IMG/VR virus record: IMGVR_UViG_3300033182_000816
Location: 1-63,890 of that record
DNA: 63,890 nt
From: a virus
Reading direction: 5' to 3' (one strand)
The position numbers and the translations under genes were made by a program. Below are positions 7,742-15,658 of this stretch, piece by piece (position 1 is the first letter of the stretch; the number at the start of each line of letters is the position of its first letter). The notes below the pieces were generated by a model, which was given only the letters and a program-made list of their open reading frames with translations, was not told the DNA's origin and did not search any database.

Positions 7742-8751
7742 GTAATAAAACGGCACAAGACTTTGCTAACATGATGGCGAATATGGATAAAAGTATTGAA
7801 GGGGATGCAAATAATCGCAACTATTCTTCTGGAGAACTTGTGTCAGATCTTGTTCCAAAATCAGTACCTGATTTTCAAGAAGGAGTAAACATCGAAGATA
7901 CAAATTACGAAGATGAACTTTATTCCGATGCGCAACTAAAACGCCACGACGAGGCAAATATGAATGCATTTACAGTTGATGGGATTCCAAGTAGATGGTA
8001 TCATAATAAACTTCGTTCTACTTGGCATTTTAACCCTAAAGCAGATCCTCAAGAAGAAACTTTTAAAATTCTTTGTACATACAAAGGAGATTGGAGTGCG
8101 GGTATTGAACGTGCTATTAGCAGATCGCAAGAACATACAATTGGCAACTATCGAAAACGCAATCAATCTAAGCAAGACCAAATGTTGCACGACGGCGAAA
8201 TGATGGATATCAAGAGAGGTTCTGGACGAGATGATGTAAGTTGTATGTATTACGATACAATTTGCAATTTAAAAGGATTTGACGACAACGGAAAAGAAAT
8301 TTGGAAAATTGACGACCACCCTGCGTATAAACCTTTCTTCAATATGTTTAAAGCCATTGGTATGTACGATGTTCATATGTCGAGAGTACACATTCAACGT
8401 TTAGGGCAAGTTACACCATTCCACATTGATCAACAAATGCGCTATGCTCGTAGCCATTGGCGTAAACGTTGGATTGATGCAGGAGCGGATAAAAATCCTT
8501 TAAAACTACGTAGGGTATTAATTGCACTAACTGACTGGGATTACGGTCACGTATGGCAAATGGGTAACACATATTATCAAGGTTATAACGCAGGCGAATG
8601 CATGGTATACGATTGGACAAATATGCCACACGCAACCGCTAATATGGGATACACTCCTCGCATTACTTTACAAGCAACTGGGTTTATGGATGAAGAAACC
8701 TTTCCGTACTTATTGAAGCACGGATCTAAAGATCATATTATTGAGGTGTAA
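7738..8751 (+). CDS. Fe(II)/2-oxoglutarate-dependent oxygenase, island paralog B
   Basis: Longest of the three related oxygenases (337 aa). The iron ligands are His229 and Asp231 (TPFHIDQQ) and His298 (NMPHATAN), with Arg308 for 2-oxoglutarate. The TDWDYGHVWQMGN and AGECxxYDWTNMPH segments are shared with the product at 10719, and the DWxxMPH core with that at 3251. An acidic N-terminal region of about 100 residues precedes the catalytic part and has no recognised domain. It overlaps the GAPGS P-loop gene by 4 bases and converges with the SGNH gene with a 14-base overlap of ends. Confidence 0.8.
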   Translation: MSNKTAQDFANMMANMDKSIEGDANNRNYSSGELVSDLVPKSVPDFQEGVNIEDTNYEDELYSDAQLKRHDEANMNAFTVDGIPSRWYHNKLRSTWHFNPKADPQEETFKILCTYKGDWSAGIERAISRSQEHTIGNYRKRNQSKQDQMLHDGEMMDIKRGSGRDDVSCMYYDTICNLKGFDDNGKEIWKIDDHPAYKPFFNMFKAIGMYDVHMSRVHIQRLGQVTPFHIDQQMRYARSHWRKRWIDAGADKNPLKLRRVLIALTDWDYGHVWQMGNTYYQGYNAGECMVYDWTNMPHATANMGYTPRITLQATGFMDEETFPYLLKHGSKDHIIEV

Positions 8752-9514
8752 TAGTTTTATAAATTTTCTCAGCGAAGTTTTTATGTGATACTATTCCCGG
8801 ATGTGCATTATCTCTTGCAATATCAACTACTTCTTTCTTAGTTAGAGTTACGGTTTTAAAATGTCTGAAGTCGGGCATTTCAATTCGAAATGCTCTCCTA
8901 TAGCAATATGCCAGTACAAGTTCTGCGTTAGGGAATAAATCTTTTAGATACGATTCAAACATTAATAAAAAGTTTTTATCGCACTCTACAAATACATCTT
9001 TATAAAACGGTCTCGATTCAAAATTTTTTTGTTTGTAGATATCCAGCAACACCCACCCATATCTTTGTATAAACCTCGGATCGCTAATAACAACAAGATC
9101 TGGATCAAAACCTTTATAATCTTTCAACGGTTGAAGTAAATCCGACAACGTATCAACATCACTAAAATTAAGATAAGTTGCATCCATCATTTTAGATAAG
9201 ACATAAGGAAAAGTATGCTCAACAGGAAGGCCACAACCAAAACTTAAACTTCCGCCGGCGAATAAAATTTTTTTCTTTTTTGTATAATCTGGTTCTGGGC
9301 CTCTTAACCCTAAACTATTCCACTCATATTCAAACGGTATTGTGTCCCAATTTGTTGACTGCTTAACATGACTTGTAAATACATCTGATCCTGTAACTCC
9401 ATATAGGAAACTCGATCCAGTATCCTTTGAGTATGTCGTTGATTTACTGTGGGGTTCCTTAAACAACTCTTTAGGTTGTTTAAGATTGGTAGCATCTAAA
9501 TTATTTTTTTCCAT
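8738..9514 (-). CDS. SGNH/GDSL-like hydrolase or acyltransferase
   Basis: Minus-strand protein of 258 residues. A KILFAGGSLSFGCG block carries the nucleophilic Ser in the GxSxxxG context, and the C-terminus has RDNAHPG, the DxxH dyad of SGNH enzymes, so the catalytic triad appears intact. A middle PDLVVISDPRF strand may hold oxyanion residues. The family includes esterases and O-acetyl transfer or removal enzymes on glycans and lipids. The ATG at 9514 was chosen over one two codons upstream because a TAAGTA element overlaps the upstream ATG and ends exactly 5 nt before 9514. Substrate unknown. Confidence 0.65.
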   Translation of the reverse strand: MEKNNLDATNLKQPKELFKEPHSKSTTYSKDTGSSFLYGVTGSDVFTSHVKQSTNWDTIPFEYEWNSLGLRGPEPDYTKKKKILFAGGSLSFGCGLPVEHTFPYVLSKMMDATYLNFSDVDTLSDLLQPLKDYKGFDPDLVVISDPRFIQRYGWVLLDIYKQKNFESRPFYKDVFVECDKNFLLMFESYLKDLFPNAELVLAYCYRRAFRIEMPDFRHFKTVTLTKKEVVDIARDNAHPGIVSHKNFAEKIYKTITPQ

Positions 9515-9519
9515 ACTCA

Positions 9520-9525
9520 TACTTA
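9520..9525 (-). promoter_or_regulatory. Late-type promoter variant TAAGTA, 5 nt from the start codon (minus strand)
   Basis: On the minus strand TAAGTA is followed by five bases and the ATG at 9514. The variant G in place of A also occurs before 22572 and 55981 with the same spacing. Confidence 0.4.
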
Positions 9526-9531
9526 GCCATC

Positions 9532-9538
9532 ATAAATA
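9532..9538 (+). promoter_or_regulatory. T4-late-type promoter element, divergent
   Basis: ATAAATA lies 8 bases upstream of the ATG at 9547 and only a few bases from the minus-strand TAAGTA element, so the 32-base intergenic gap could fire in both directions. The 8-base gap includes GAG. Confidence 0.5.
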
Positions 9539-9546
9539 ACAACGAG

Positions 9547-10173
9547 ATGAAATCAGATAGTAACTTAAACAAAAAATTTGATCCTGAAAACTGGTCTGGT
9601 TGGAAGGCTTTTAGACATTACAAATATACTGGATTTAATTTAGTTGACGAAGTAAATGCTTTAGATCCAGACCTTGTTATTGATGTAGGCTGTGGACATA
9701 ACAGATTCAAAGGACACATACAAAATCTAATTGGCTTTGATCAAGAACCGTTTCCATTTGCAGACCTTCACGGCAATATAGGACAGATGCTATTTAGACC
9801 TGAAAGTGCAGATGTTATTATGGCATTAGGAAGCGTTCAGTTTGGAGACAAAGAGTTTGTAAAATCAAACATCGCTAAACTTAACCGTTGGCTCAAACCC
9901 GGTGGGTTTATGATCATGCGTACAATGAAAGACTGGTTCCGACGAGAAGAATATCCTTTCATGGACGAACATTATATTTGGTCGCATGAAGACATTGAGG
10001 AAATAGGAAAAGAAAACAGTCTAAAATTAGTTAAAGGTATATGGACTGAAGAAATTAGAAAACCCAGTGGTCGACTAACAAGTACACGCCTTGCGTGGTG
10101 GTGGCAAAAAGAAGGTGAACTCACCAAACATAAAATAGATATTACAACGTGTAAAATTTTACCCAGGGGATAA
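9547..10173 (+). CDS. SAM-dependent methyltransferase-like protein, paralog 2
   Basis: Class I methyltransferase fold, 208 residues, sister to the product at 4396. Motif I is VIDVGCGHNRF (about residues 44-54), then LIGFDQE, SADVIMALGSVQF and WLKPGGFMIMRT. The C-terminal third (WSHEDIEEIG...WWWQKEG) is partner-specific. It opens a second module in the same gene families as the first (methyltransferase, GVGIS P-loop, oxygenase), with the order reversed relative to 3251-4977. The acceptor is unknown. Confidence 0.75.
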   Translation: MKSDSNLNKKFDPENWSGWKAFRHYKYTGFNLVDEVNALDPDLVIDVGCGHNRFKGHIQNLIGFDQEPFPFADLHGNIGQMLFRPESADVIMALGSVQFGDKEFVKSNIAKLNRWLKPGGFMIMRTMKDWFRREEYPFMDEHYIWSHEDIEEIGKENSLKLVKGIWTEEIRKPSGRLTSTRLAWWWQKEGELTKHKIDITTCKILPRG

Positions 10174-10174
10174 C

Positions 10175-10717
10175 ATGAAATTATATTTTTTTGCAAGCTC
10201 TTTTTACGGCGGGCGTCAAGTAAGAGTTATGCAACGATTACTTGAGAATTTAAAAGAAAAATACGATACAAAATTAGGTGTTGTATTTACAGACGAATCC
10301 CACTTTAATAATCCGTCAAAGGAAAGTATATTAGAGTTAGTTGCAGATAAAATTAACGAATCTAAAGATTATAAAGATTTGTTATTATTTTCAGGAGTAG
10401 GTATTTCTCTTCATATAAAAGCATTGTGGGAATTATATCCGGATGCACAATTTTTTATGATGAAACGCCACGGTAGAAACAAAGAGAATAATGATAAAAT
10501 TTTAATAGGTATAAACGATCCTAATGCAGATACTTCATGGATCAATGATTATAATCTTAATGTTAGACAAGGGATGAATTATGTGGCATCAGAAGCTGGT
10601 GCTTCGTGGGGATTTATAGATAGGCCAATTTTTAGAAGAAACGGCAGAGTTAATTATACTGAAGATAACCAAGCATCAGAAGAAACAACGGTACAAGTTA
10701 TTACGGTAAATATTTAA
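10175..10717 (+). CDS. P-loop-like protein with GVGIS motif, paralog 2
   Basis: 180-residue relative of the product at 3891: both have FxGVGIS, a following amphipathic helix and a Pro (here LWELYPDAQ), then a basic strand (MMKRHGRNK). The N-terminal loop reads SSFYGGRQVR, which is not a good Walker A, so nucleotide binding is uncertain. The start follows GGGGATAAC, one base after the methyltransferase stop. No family name can be given. Confidence 0.55.
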   Translation: MKLYFFASSFYGGRQVRVMQRLLENLKEKYDTKLGVVFTDESHFNNPSKESILELVADKINESKDYKDLLLFSGVGISLHIKALWELYPDAQFFMMKRHGRNKENNDKILIGINDPNADTSWINDYNLNVRQGMNYVASEAGASWGFIDRPIFRRNGRVNYTEDNQASEETTVQVITVNI

Positions 10718-10718
10718 A

Positions 10719-11687
10719 ATGAGTAAAAATATTACCAGAATCATCCCACACGATGAATGGGTAGAAAAACAAAAGGATCTAACTATTCGTCAGGCTGAGT
10801 GGTGGAAGAAAAAATTAAAACATCGTAAAGGTAAAGGACCTAACCCAGGAAGACCGCCAAGAGATTGGATTGACCCAGATACAGGGAAACAGAGCCGTTG
10901 GCTACAAGCAAAAACATTCAGCAATTATGACGAAACAAGATTTGGTCCTGACCCTATAGATACCGTTATCGATAGGCTTGGAATATTTGAAGGCCTTGAC
11001 TTCCAAAAAGATATAGCATATGGCGAAGAACATAACTTTGGACCTACTACGTTATTAGACAGAACCGGAACTCCAGAATACAGAGATCCTAATAGTTCTC
11101 ACTATCCAGGTAGTATGGTAAACGATGCAGAAAAAGTAGGTTTAAATTTAAATGACTTGCCAATGTTTGATAGTGCCCAGGGCGGAGAAAATTGTCAACT
11201 TATTTCTGAGTTTATTGGTTTAGATTATGATGCAGCACAAGCCGGAGCCCAACGTGACTATGGATACGATAGTTTTCATATTCAAAGACCAGGTCATTTT
11301 TTAATGTATCATCATGATCTGTATTATGCCGTTATACGTGATGCAGATATGGAACTTGGTTGGAAGCCTGAGAAATTAAGACGGTTTGTTATTTTCATGG
11401 AAGATTGGAAACCAGGCCATGTATGGATTGTAGGTAATACACATTACAGCCACTGGAGAGCCGGTGAATGCATTACTTGGAATTGGCAGGATATGCCACA
11501 CGGCACTGCTAATTTATCGTCAAGTTCGAGATACAGTTGGCATTTAACTGGATACATGACTGAGAAAAGTTTTAACTTTTACAATAATGGAAATAAAGAT
11601 ATGCGTTATGTCTTAAATGCCAACGGAACAGGGTTTGATACATATATACAAAGAGAGGATGGTAAGAGAGATTTATGTTCAATGTAA
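10719..11687 (+). CDS. Fe(II)/2-oxoglutarate-dependent oxygenase, island paralog C
   Basis: 322-residue paralog of the products at 7738 and 3251. Iron ligands are His198 and Asp200 (MYHHDLYY) and His261 (DMPHGTAN), with Arg271 for 2-oxoglutarate. The MEDWKPGHVWIVGN and AGECITWNWQDMPH segments align with paralog B. The N-terminal 60 residues are very basic (KKLKHRKGKG) and differ from paralog B, which may reflect a different partner or a nucleic-acid or polyanionic substrate. It overlaps the following GAPGS P-loop gene by 13 bases, the same pairing as 7040/7738. Confidence 0.8.
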   Translation: MSKNITRIIPHDEWVEKQKDLTIRQAEWWKKKLKHRKGKGPNPGRPPRDWIDPDTGKQSRWLQAKTFSNYDETRFGPDPIDTVIDRLGIFEGLDFQKDIAYGEEHNFGPTTLLDRTGTPEYRDPNSSHYPGSMVNDAEKVGLNLNDLPMFDSAQGGENCQLISEFIGLDYDAAQAGAQRDYGYDSFHIQRPGHFLMYHHDLYYAVIRDADMELGWKPEKLRRFVIFMEDWKPGHVWIVGNTHYSHWRAGECITWNWQDMPHGTANLSSSSRYSWHLTGYMTEKSFNFYNNGNKDMRYVLNANGTGFDTYIQREDGKRDLCSM

Positions 11688-12382
11688 CATCAGAAAATTC
11701 AACTTTATGGTTTGTTGCAGGTGCCCCAGGGTCTGCTTGGAGTATGATCAGCCACAGATTGAAAAAGACATCGAAGTCTTTTGATTACTCAGACGAAACT
11801 CCAGAGCGTCAGTACAATCTTCCTGAAGAGCATAAAGAAAGAAGTTACGATATTGAAAATGATAAATGGAAAGGGAAAACACACATAGGGAGTTATTTTG
11901 GCCCATATCACGAGTTTGGCGAGCATTTTGATGATTTAACATATTACGATAACAACGTTGAAGATTTCTACAAAGAATGCTTAATTCCGTTTTCAGAGCC
12001 AATGGCAGAAGATAAAATTATTCGTTCTCATTGGTTCGCATACAACCTGGATTGGCTCTGGGAAAATTGTAAAGGACATAAAATGTTGCTCGTCTGGAGA
12101 GAACCCGTTGCTACTAAAAATTGGTGGTATCAAATGGGGGGATGGAATATTCATTTTCCTGTATATAAGTGGTACGACAACGACGAACGTATGTGGGAAA
12201 AAATTCAAGAAGAAAGTAACGCTATTTGGGAGTTTGGACAACGCAAAGGAGTTCAGTGGTTAGATTACGACAACGACAGCGAATGGATTGTAGAAATATT
12301 AGGGAGGAAAAGACATAGACCTAATGCTGCTAATCCAATAATGGAAGATATTATTAAAATAGGTTACCTTGAAATTTCTTAA
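11675..12382 (+). CDS. Sulfotransferase-like P-loop protein (GAPGS type), paralog 2
   Basis: 235 residues, a sister of the product at 7040. Residues about 14-25 read AGAPGSAWSMIS (PAPS-type P-loop). KMLLVWREPVATKNWW corresponds to the 3'-phosphate-binding strand and helix with its Arg. Both paralogs share a GxYxGPxxxFGExF block and a RSHWF/KCHHF strand. Trp and Tyr are unusually frequent, which would suit carbohydrate or aromatic acceptors. The start lies inside the end of the oxygenase gene. Confidence 0.6.
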   Translation: MFNVTSENSTLWFVAGAPGSAWSMISHRLKKTSKSFDYSDETPERQYNLPEEHKERSYDIENDKWKGKTHIGSYFGPYHEFGEHFDDLTYYDNNVEDFYKECLIPFSEPMAEDKIIRSHWFAYNLDWLWENCKGHKMLLVWREPVATKNWWYQMGGWNIHFPVYKWYDNDERMWEKIQEESNAIWEFGQRKGVQWLDYDNDSEWIVEILGRKRHRPNAANPIMEDIIKIGYLEIS

Positions 12383-12389
12383 ATTTGGT

Positions 12390-12395
12390 TAAATA
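12390..12395 (+). promoter_or_regulatory. T4-late-type promoter element
   Basis: TTAAATA-type element (core TAAATA) 21 bases upstream of the ATG at 12417. A leader containing AAAGGATG would carry the ribosome site, the conventional arrangement. Confidence 0.45.
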
Positions 12396-12416
12396 TACGA
12401 TAAAGGATGTAAAAAT

Positions 12417-13004
12417 ATGCCACAACTTCATATTATTATTGCAAAAATTGGATCAGGTTTTTCTTATGTTGCAGACGAATTAGAAAAGGCGCTGGTTGAT
12501 AAGCACAGCGATAGCAACAAAGTTGCTCAAGTAGGCAACGGCGGAATGAAACAATGGAAGCGTTTTATTCAAAACCCGGATGGTTCGAGCCCGAGCAGAG
12601 CAGTGCTAAGTTTTGTATCGGAAAGATTTCCAACATTTGTATCATTAAATCCTGAAGTTGAAGATCTTGTTCTTAGTGGGCCAGTTGTAATGATGAACTT
12701 AGATGCAATTATTAGAGACTATCCTGGATCTATCCTTTATTTTATTGACCGTGTTTCATCAGAAGAACTTAGCAATCAAGCAAGTAATTTTTACGCTAAT
12801 AACCCAACTAACGACGACGATGCATGGAACGCTCTTAATGCAGCCATTAATGATGCGTACGATAGTGCAGAGTCAACACACGGCCCGTCTATGCAGGTAT
12901 ATAAAAACTTTTTCTGGGATTTAGATGAAGAGGCAATTGTGGTTGAGCCAAGCGAAAAAACTACTTTATCTTATCTAAAACGTGTTGGAATAGTTACTTT
13001 ATAA
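12417..13004 (+). CDS. P-loop-like island protein
   Basis: 195 residues. The N-terminus reads IIIAKIGSGFSYV, a strand and short Gly-rich loop. A central LVLSGPVVMMNLDAI...YPGS block parallels the GVGIS-helix-P block of the products at 3891 and 10175 and the VITGPGLI block of the product at 13636, so these four may be one diverged family. Acidic (many Asp and Asn) C-terminal half. No catalytic residues can be named. It converges with the hydroxylase at 12999. Confidence 0.5.
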   Translation: MPQLHIIIAKIGSGFSYVADELEKALVDKHSDSNKVAQVGNGGMKQWKRFIQNPDGSSPSRAVLSFVSERFPTFVSLNPEVEDLVLSGPVVMMNLDAIIRDYPGSILYFIDRVSSEELSNQASNFYANNPTNDDDAWNALNAAINDAYDSAESTHGPSMQVYKNFFWDLDEEAIVVEPSEKTTLSYLKRVGIVTL

Positions 13005-13559
13005 GTAAGTTCCGTCTACGTCAACTACGAGATGAATTCTGTCAGTAGAGCCGCCATTAACAACTCTATGTTCGAACTCTAAGTTTCTAACTTCATAAAC
13101 TGTATCGAGTTTCATATTAACTCTTAATTTTCCTCCATACCAATAACAGTCGTTGTTAGTTTGGATAGGAATATGAAATCTATGAATGTTTTCTGGATGA
13201 GGGTATACGTCTACGTGTTTATACACTTCTTGTCCTGCTGGTAGCATAATCAAACAAGCAGCCCACTCGCCAACATTCATTACATTACGTAATTCGTTCA
13301 ATACGCTGTTAACTTCGGGCGCAAACGTTGGCATGATATCATGCTCTAACATATGGCCTTCTTCAAAGTACATATCAGCATCTGTTTTTCCTGCAGGATT
13401 TGGAACAGATCTTAAAAAGATACTTTTTGTATGTCTATGCGGTGAAAACGTTTCCTGTCTACCAGTAACAAGATCCCACATTTCGTTAGTAACTTTAGCC
13501 GCCATTCCTGCTGAAATGTGACTATTTAATTCAAATAACTTTTTAATAGGTGTGTTCAT
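12999..13559 (-). CDS. Aspartyl/asparaginyl beta-hydroxylase family oxygenase
   Basis: Minus-strand 186-residue protein and the most canonical Asp/Asn hydroxylase of the island. It has YKHVDVYPHPENIHRFHIPIQ (HxD iron ligands), WYGGKLRVNMKLDTVYEV, and the distal EHRVVNGGSTDRIHLVVDV, where the His completes the triad and the Arg of DRIHL binds 2-oxoglutarate. A late promoter element stands exactly 5 nt upstream of its ATG, with no ribosome site. In other organisms this family hydroxylates protein side chains, LPS lipid A chains or peptide precursors; the target here is unknown. Confidence 0.8.
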   Translation of the reverse strand: MNTPIKKLFELNSHISAGMAAKVTNEMWDLVTGRQETFSPHRHTKSIFLRSVPNPAGKTDADMYFEEGHMLEHDIMPTFAPEVNSVLNELRNVMNVGEWAACLIMLPAGQEVYKHVDVYPHPENIHRFHIPIQTNNDCYWYGGKLRVNMKLDTVYEVRNLEFEHRVVNGGSTDRIHLVVDVDGTYL

Positions 13560-13564
13560 ACTAC

Positions 13565-13570
13565 TATTTA
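13565..13570 (-). promoter_or_regulatory. T4-late-type promoter element, 5 nt from the start codon (minus strand)
   Basis: Reading on the minus strand, CATAAATA is followed by five bases and the ATG at 13559. It is one arm of a divergent pair with the element at 13581. Confidence 0.55.
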
Positions 13571-13580
13571 TGCCTTAGAA

Positions 13581-13586
13581 TAAATA
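13581..13586 (+). promoter_or_regulatory. T4-late-type promoter element, divergent partner
   Basis: AATAAATA on the plus strand, 49 bases upstream of the ATG at 13636. The leader contains AAGGAG. It is separated by only 10 bases from the minus-strand element. Confidence 0.5.
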
Positions 13587-13635
13587 CAACTATAAAAAGA
13601 CTTATCCATATTTGACAGTTAAGCAAGGAGAAAAC

Positions 13636-14280
13636 ATGAACTATCATCTTGTATATACACTTCCCGGACAGGGCGGTCAATACGTTACAGAATCATTAAT
13701 TAGAAAATTAGGAAGAAAAAACGGAAGTCGGTTTAGTGCTGAACTTTTTCAATGGGGAGCATACAGTAAGTGGCGTCCTACTACTCCTTATGACGTTGAT
13801 AAATTTTTAAGAAGATTACAAGAGCGAGTAGATAAACACGAAGGTCAACAGCCCGGCGGATATATTTTACAAGATGTGGTTATTACAGGTCCTGGACTGA
13901 TTCACCCAGCAAACTTTTTTGAAGCCTTTCCGTCATTAGAAAATCAAAAAAGATACTATGTGGCACCAGCAGAGTGGTCAGGACAAGCAAATAAAATATT
14001 AATTAATAAGAATGCACAATTTTTAAATAATGTTAATGCATATAGAAATCTTCGTGATAGAGTAGCCAACTCTAAGTTAGACGAAACTGTGCTATCTTCA
14101 GTGTCGGCTCCGTTTAGAGACTTAGTTTCTAAATATTATCAAAACCTATCAGAATTAGGAAGACCTTTTGTGCCATTTGAGTCTTGGGCTCTTGACGAAT
14201 CAAACGAGATTGTTGTAAATTCAGTTGACGGCAAGCCTTTAAGACACAGCGACAGAAATATTAAAATCGCTATCGCTTAA
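13636..14280 (+). CDS. P-loop-like island protein (GQGGQ motif)
   Basis: 214 residues. The ATG at 13636 has AAGGAG seven bases upstream; a TTG further upstream lacks a site. The N-terminal strand LVYTLPGQGGQYVTESL has a Gly-rich loop in the P-loop position, and a later VVITGPGLIHPANFFEAFPS block matches the product at 12417. Function unknown. A strong stem-loop with a following T-rich run starts 9 bases after its stop codon. Confidence 0.55.
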   Translation: MNYHLVYTLPGQGGQYVTESLIRKLGRKNGSRFSAELFQWGAYSKWRPTTPYDVDKFLRRLQERVDKHEGQQPGGYILQDVVITGPGLIHPANFFEAFPSLENQKRYYVAPAEWSGQANKILINKNAQFLNNVNAYRNLRDRVANSKLDETVLSSVSAPFRDLVSKYYQNLSELGRPFVPFESWALDESNEIVVNSVDGKPLRHSDRNIKIAIA

Positions 14281-15105
14281 TAATATTTTGTACCTGTCGT
14301 CTACATTATCGAGAGACAGGTACATTTTTATTTCTTCAATATTAATACTATTCCAATTAATGTTTAGTACCTTTGTAGATGTATTCTCTTTTTGAACTGT
14401 TACGTTGTTAATATATTCAAAAAGCCATTTTGTATATTCAACATCAAATGAACTATCATACACAGGTACATTTTTAACTGTCCACGCCCAATAATCTCTA
14501 TAAGTTGCATCTTTATTTTTAGATAATAACTCGTCTACAACATTGGCATACTCGTTTTTATATGCTGGCTTTAATTTTTTATTTCTTAAAATTATAGGAA
14601 ATAATGCGGTTGTACTTTTATAACGTTCTACAACACTACTAAAATCAGAATCAATAAGATTTATAATTTTTGCATTTGGAAATCGAGAAGCAATATAGTC
14701 CGGCGAGTCGTGTACAACCCAAGACACGTAGACGTCTTTATTGAGTAAATCTTGAGCGCAACACATTTTCATTTGCTCAAACCACACAGTATTATAAAAA
14801 TATTCTAAATCTTCAACATTCCAATAACGTTCAATCCTTTCGCCAACAAGTGGAATTGTTGTTCCGTTAACATATCGATCATAATGGTAGGGACTAATGT
14901 CTTTTCCAGTAACTCGCTGGTCGCCTTCACTATTAGGTCTATTGCAAAATATGTCCCAAGGAGATTTACCATTTCGGTCATCAGCATACCAATGTACCTT
15001 GTCGAAACAACTTACTAATCTACCCAAGCGAAACCCGCCTCCGGCTGGACTTGCACATATAAACAACAATTTGTCGCTGTTAATAATGTCGTTGCCCATA
15101 TTCAT
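14239..15105 (-). CDS. P-loop/sulfotransferase-like protein (SPAGGG motif)
   Basis: Minus-strand 288-residue protein. The N-terminus reads KLLFICASPAGGGFRLGRL, a strand, a Gly-rich loop and a helix as in sulfotransferase-like proteins. A WVVHDSPDYIASRFPNAK segment parallels CHDTPKHIKERFPEA in the product at 6345. Either of two ATG codons (15105 or 15099) could be used. It overlaps the GNAT-like gene upstream by 26 bases and so belongs to the AMP-ligase operon. Its last codons overlap the convergent gene at 13636, and the opposing terminator hairpin lies within its coding region. Confidence 0.55.
   Translation of the reverse strand: MNMGNDIINSDKLLFICASPAGGGFRLGRLVSCFDKVHWYADDRNGKSPWDIFCNRPNSEGDQRVTGKDISPYHYDRYVNGTTIPLVGERIERYWNVEDLEYFYNTVWFEQMKMCCAQDLLNKDVYVSWVVHDSPDYIASRFPNAKIINLIDSDFSSVVERYKSTTALFPIILRNKKLKPAYKNEYANVVDELLSKNKDATYRDYWAWTVKNVPVYDSSFDVEYTKWLFEYINNVTVQKENTSTKVLNINWNSINIEEIKMYLSLDNVDDRYKILLSDSDFNISVAVS
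14289..14335 (+). terminator. Intrinsic terminator-like hairpin
   Basis: A perfect 10-bp inverted repeat (14289-14298 and 14315-14324, TGTACCTGTC and its complement) encloses a 16-base loop and is followed by TTTTTATTT. It starts 9 bases after the stop of the plus-strand gene at 13636 and lies inside the 3' end of the convergent gene. Confidence 0.6.
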
Positions 15106-15658
15106 CTCTTGCTTGTTTATACTTAGAAATATTTAACTTCCATACACTTTGGTCTGTATAGAAAAGTTCCATCTTTTCTACAACACATTCTACAATACCT
15201 TGCCTTTCTAATAATTTAAAAATGCTATGACTTTTTGACATGGACTTAATACCATCTGGATTACTCCAATTTGTAGTTATAACAATATCGTCATATCCTT
15301 CCATGCTTGCCCATGTAATCTGTCTCGGTAAATGAAAAAAGAATGGGATAGAATTCATGTGTGTTTTTGTTAACTTTCCTGTCCAGTTTTGATATTTAGG
15401 CAACGTTGCTCCTCTAAACAACCCTCTATACACATTACCAACTTCTGGTAAAGGGTGGCACCCGCTTACAGACACGATCTTATGATAATTGTCATCCCAA
15501 GTTAGGTAGAACTGTCCGTTGTTTTCGAGACACCAATCAAGTCTCATTGCTTTTAGACTCTTGTTATTATCGTAACCCAAGTGTTCGCATTCCTTACAGA
15601 ACTGTTCCAACTTGGGGATATCATTTTCAGTAAACGGAGTTGTTATTAAATTCATCAT
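15080..15658 (-). CDS. GNAT-like acyltransferase candidate
   Basis: 192 residues on the minus strand, start overlapping the end of the ANL-ligase gene (ATGATG), so the two are co-translated. It begins with a GNAT-like opening (FTENDIPKLEQFCKEC) and continues GQFYLTWDDNYHKIVSVSGCHPLP, a beta hairpin typical of strands 2-4 of that fold, then VYRGLFRGATLP. A clean acetyl-CoA loop (R/QxxGxG/A) is not visible, so the call rests on layout. Its coupling to an AMP-ligase suggests that it transfers the activated acyl group, which is inference. Confidence 0.45.
   Translation of the reverse strand: MMNLITTPFTENDIPKLEQFCKECEHLGYDNNKSLKAMRLDWCLENNGQFYLTWDDNYHKIVSVSGCHPLPEVGNVYRGLFRGATLPKYQNWTGKLTKTHMNSIPFFFHLPRQITWASMEGYDDIVITTNWSNPDGIKSMSKSHSIFKLLERQGIVECVVEKMELFYTDQSVWKLNISKYKQARDEYGQRHY

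Noticed and set aside
12994-13008. A short AT-only hairpin (TTACTT-TAT-AAGTAA) between convergent genes as a terminator
   Set aside because: Six A/T pairs with no following T-run are too weak to support termination.
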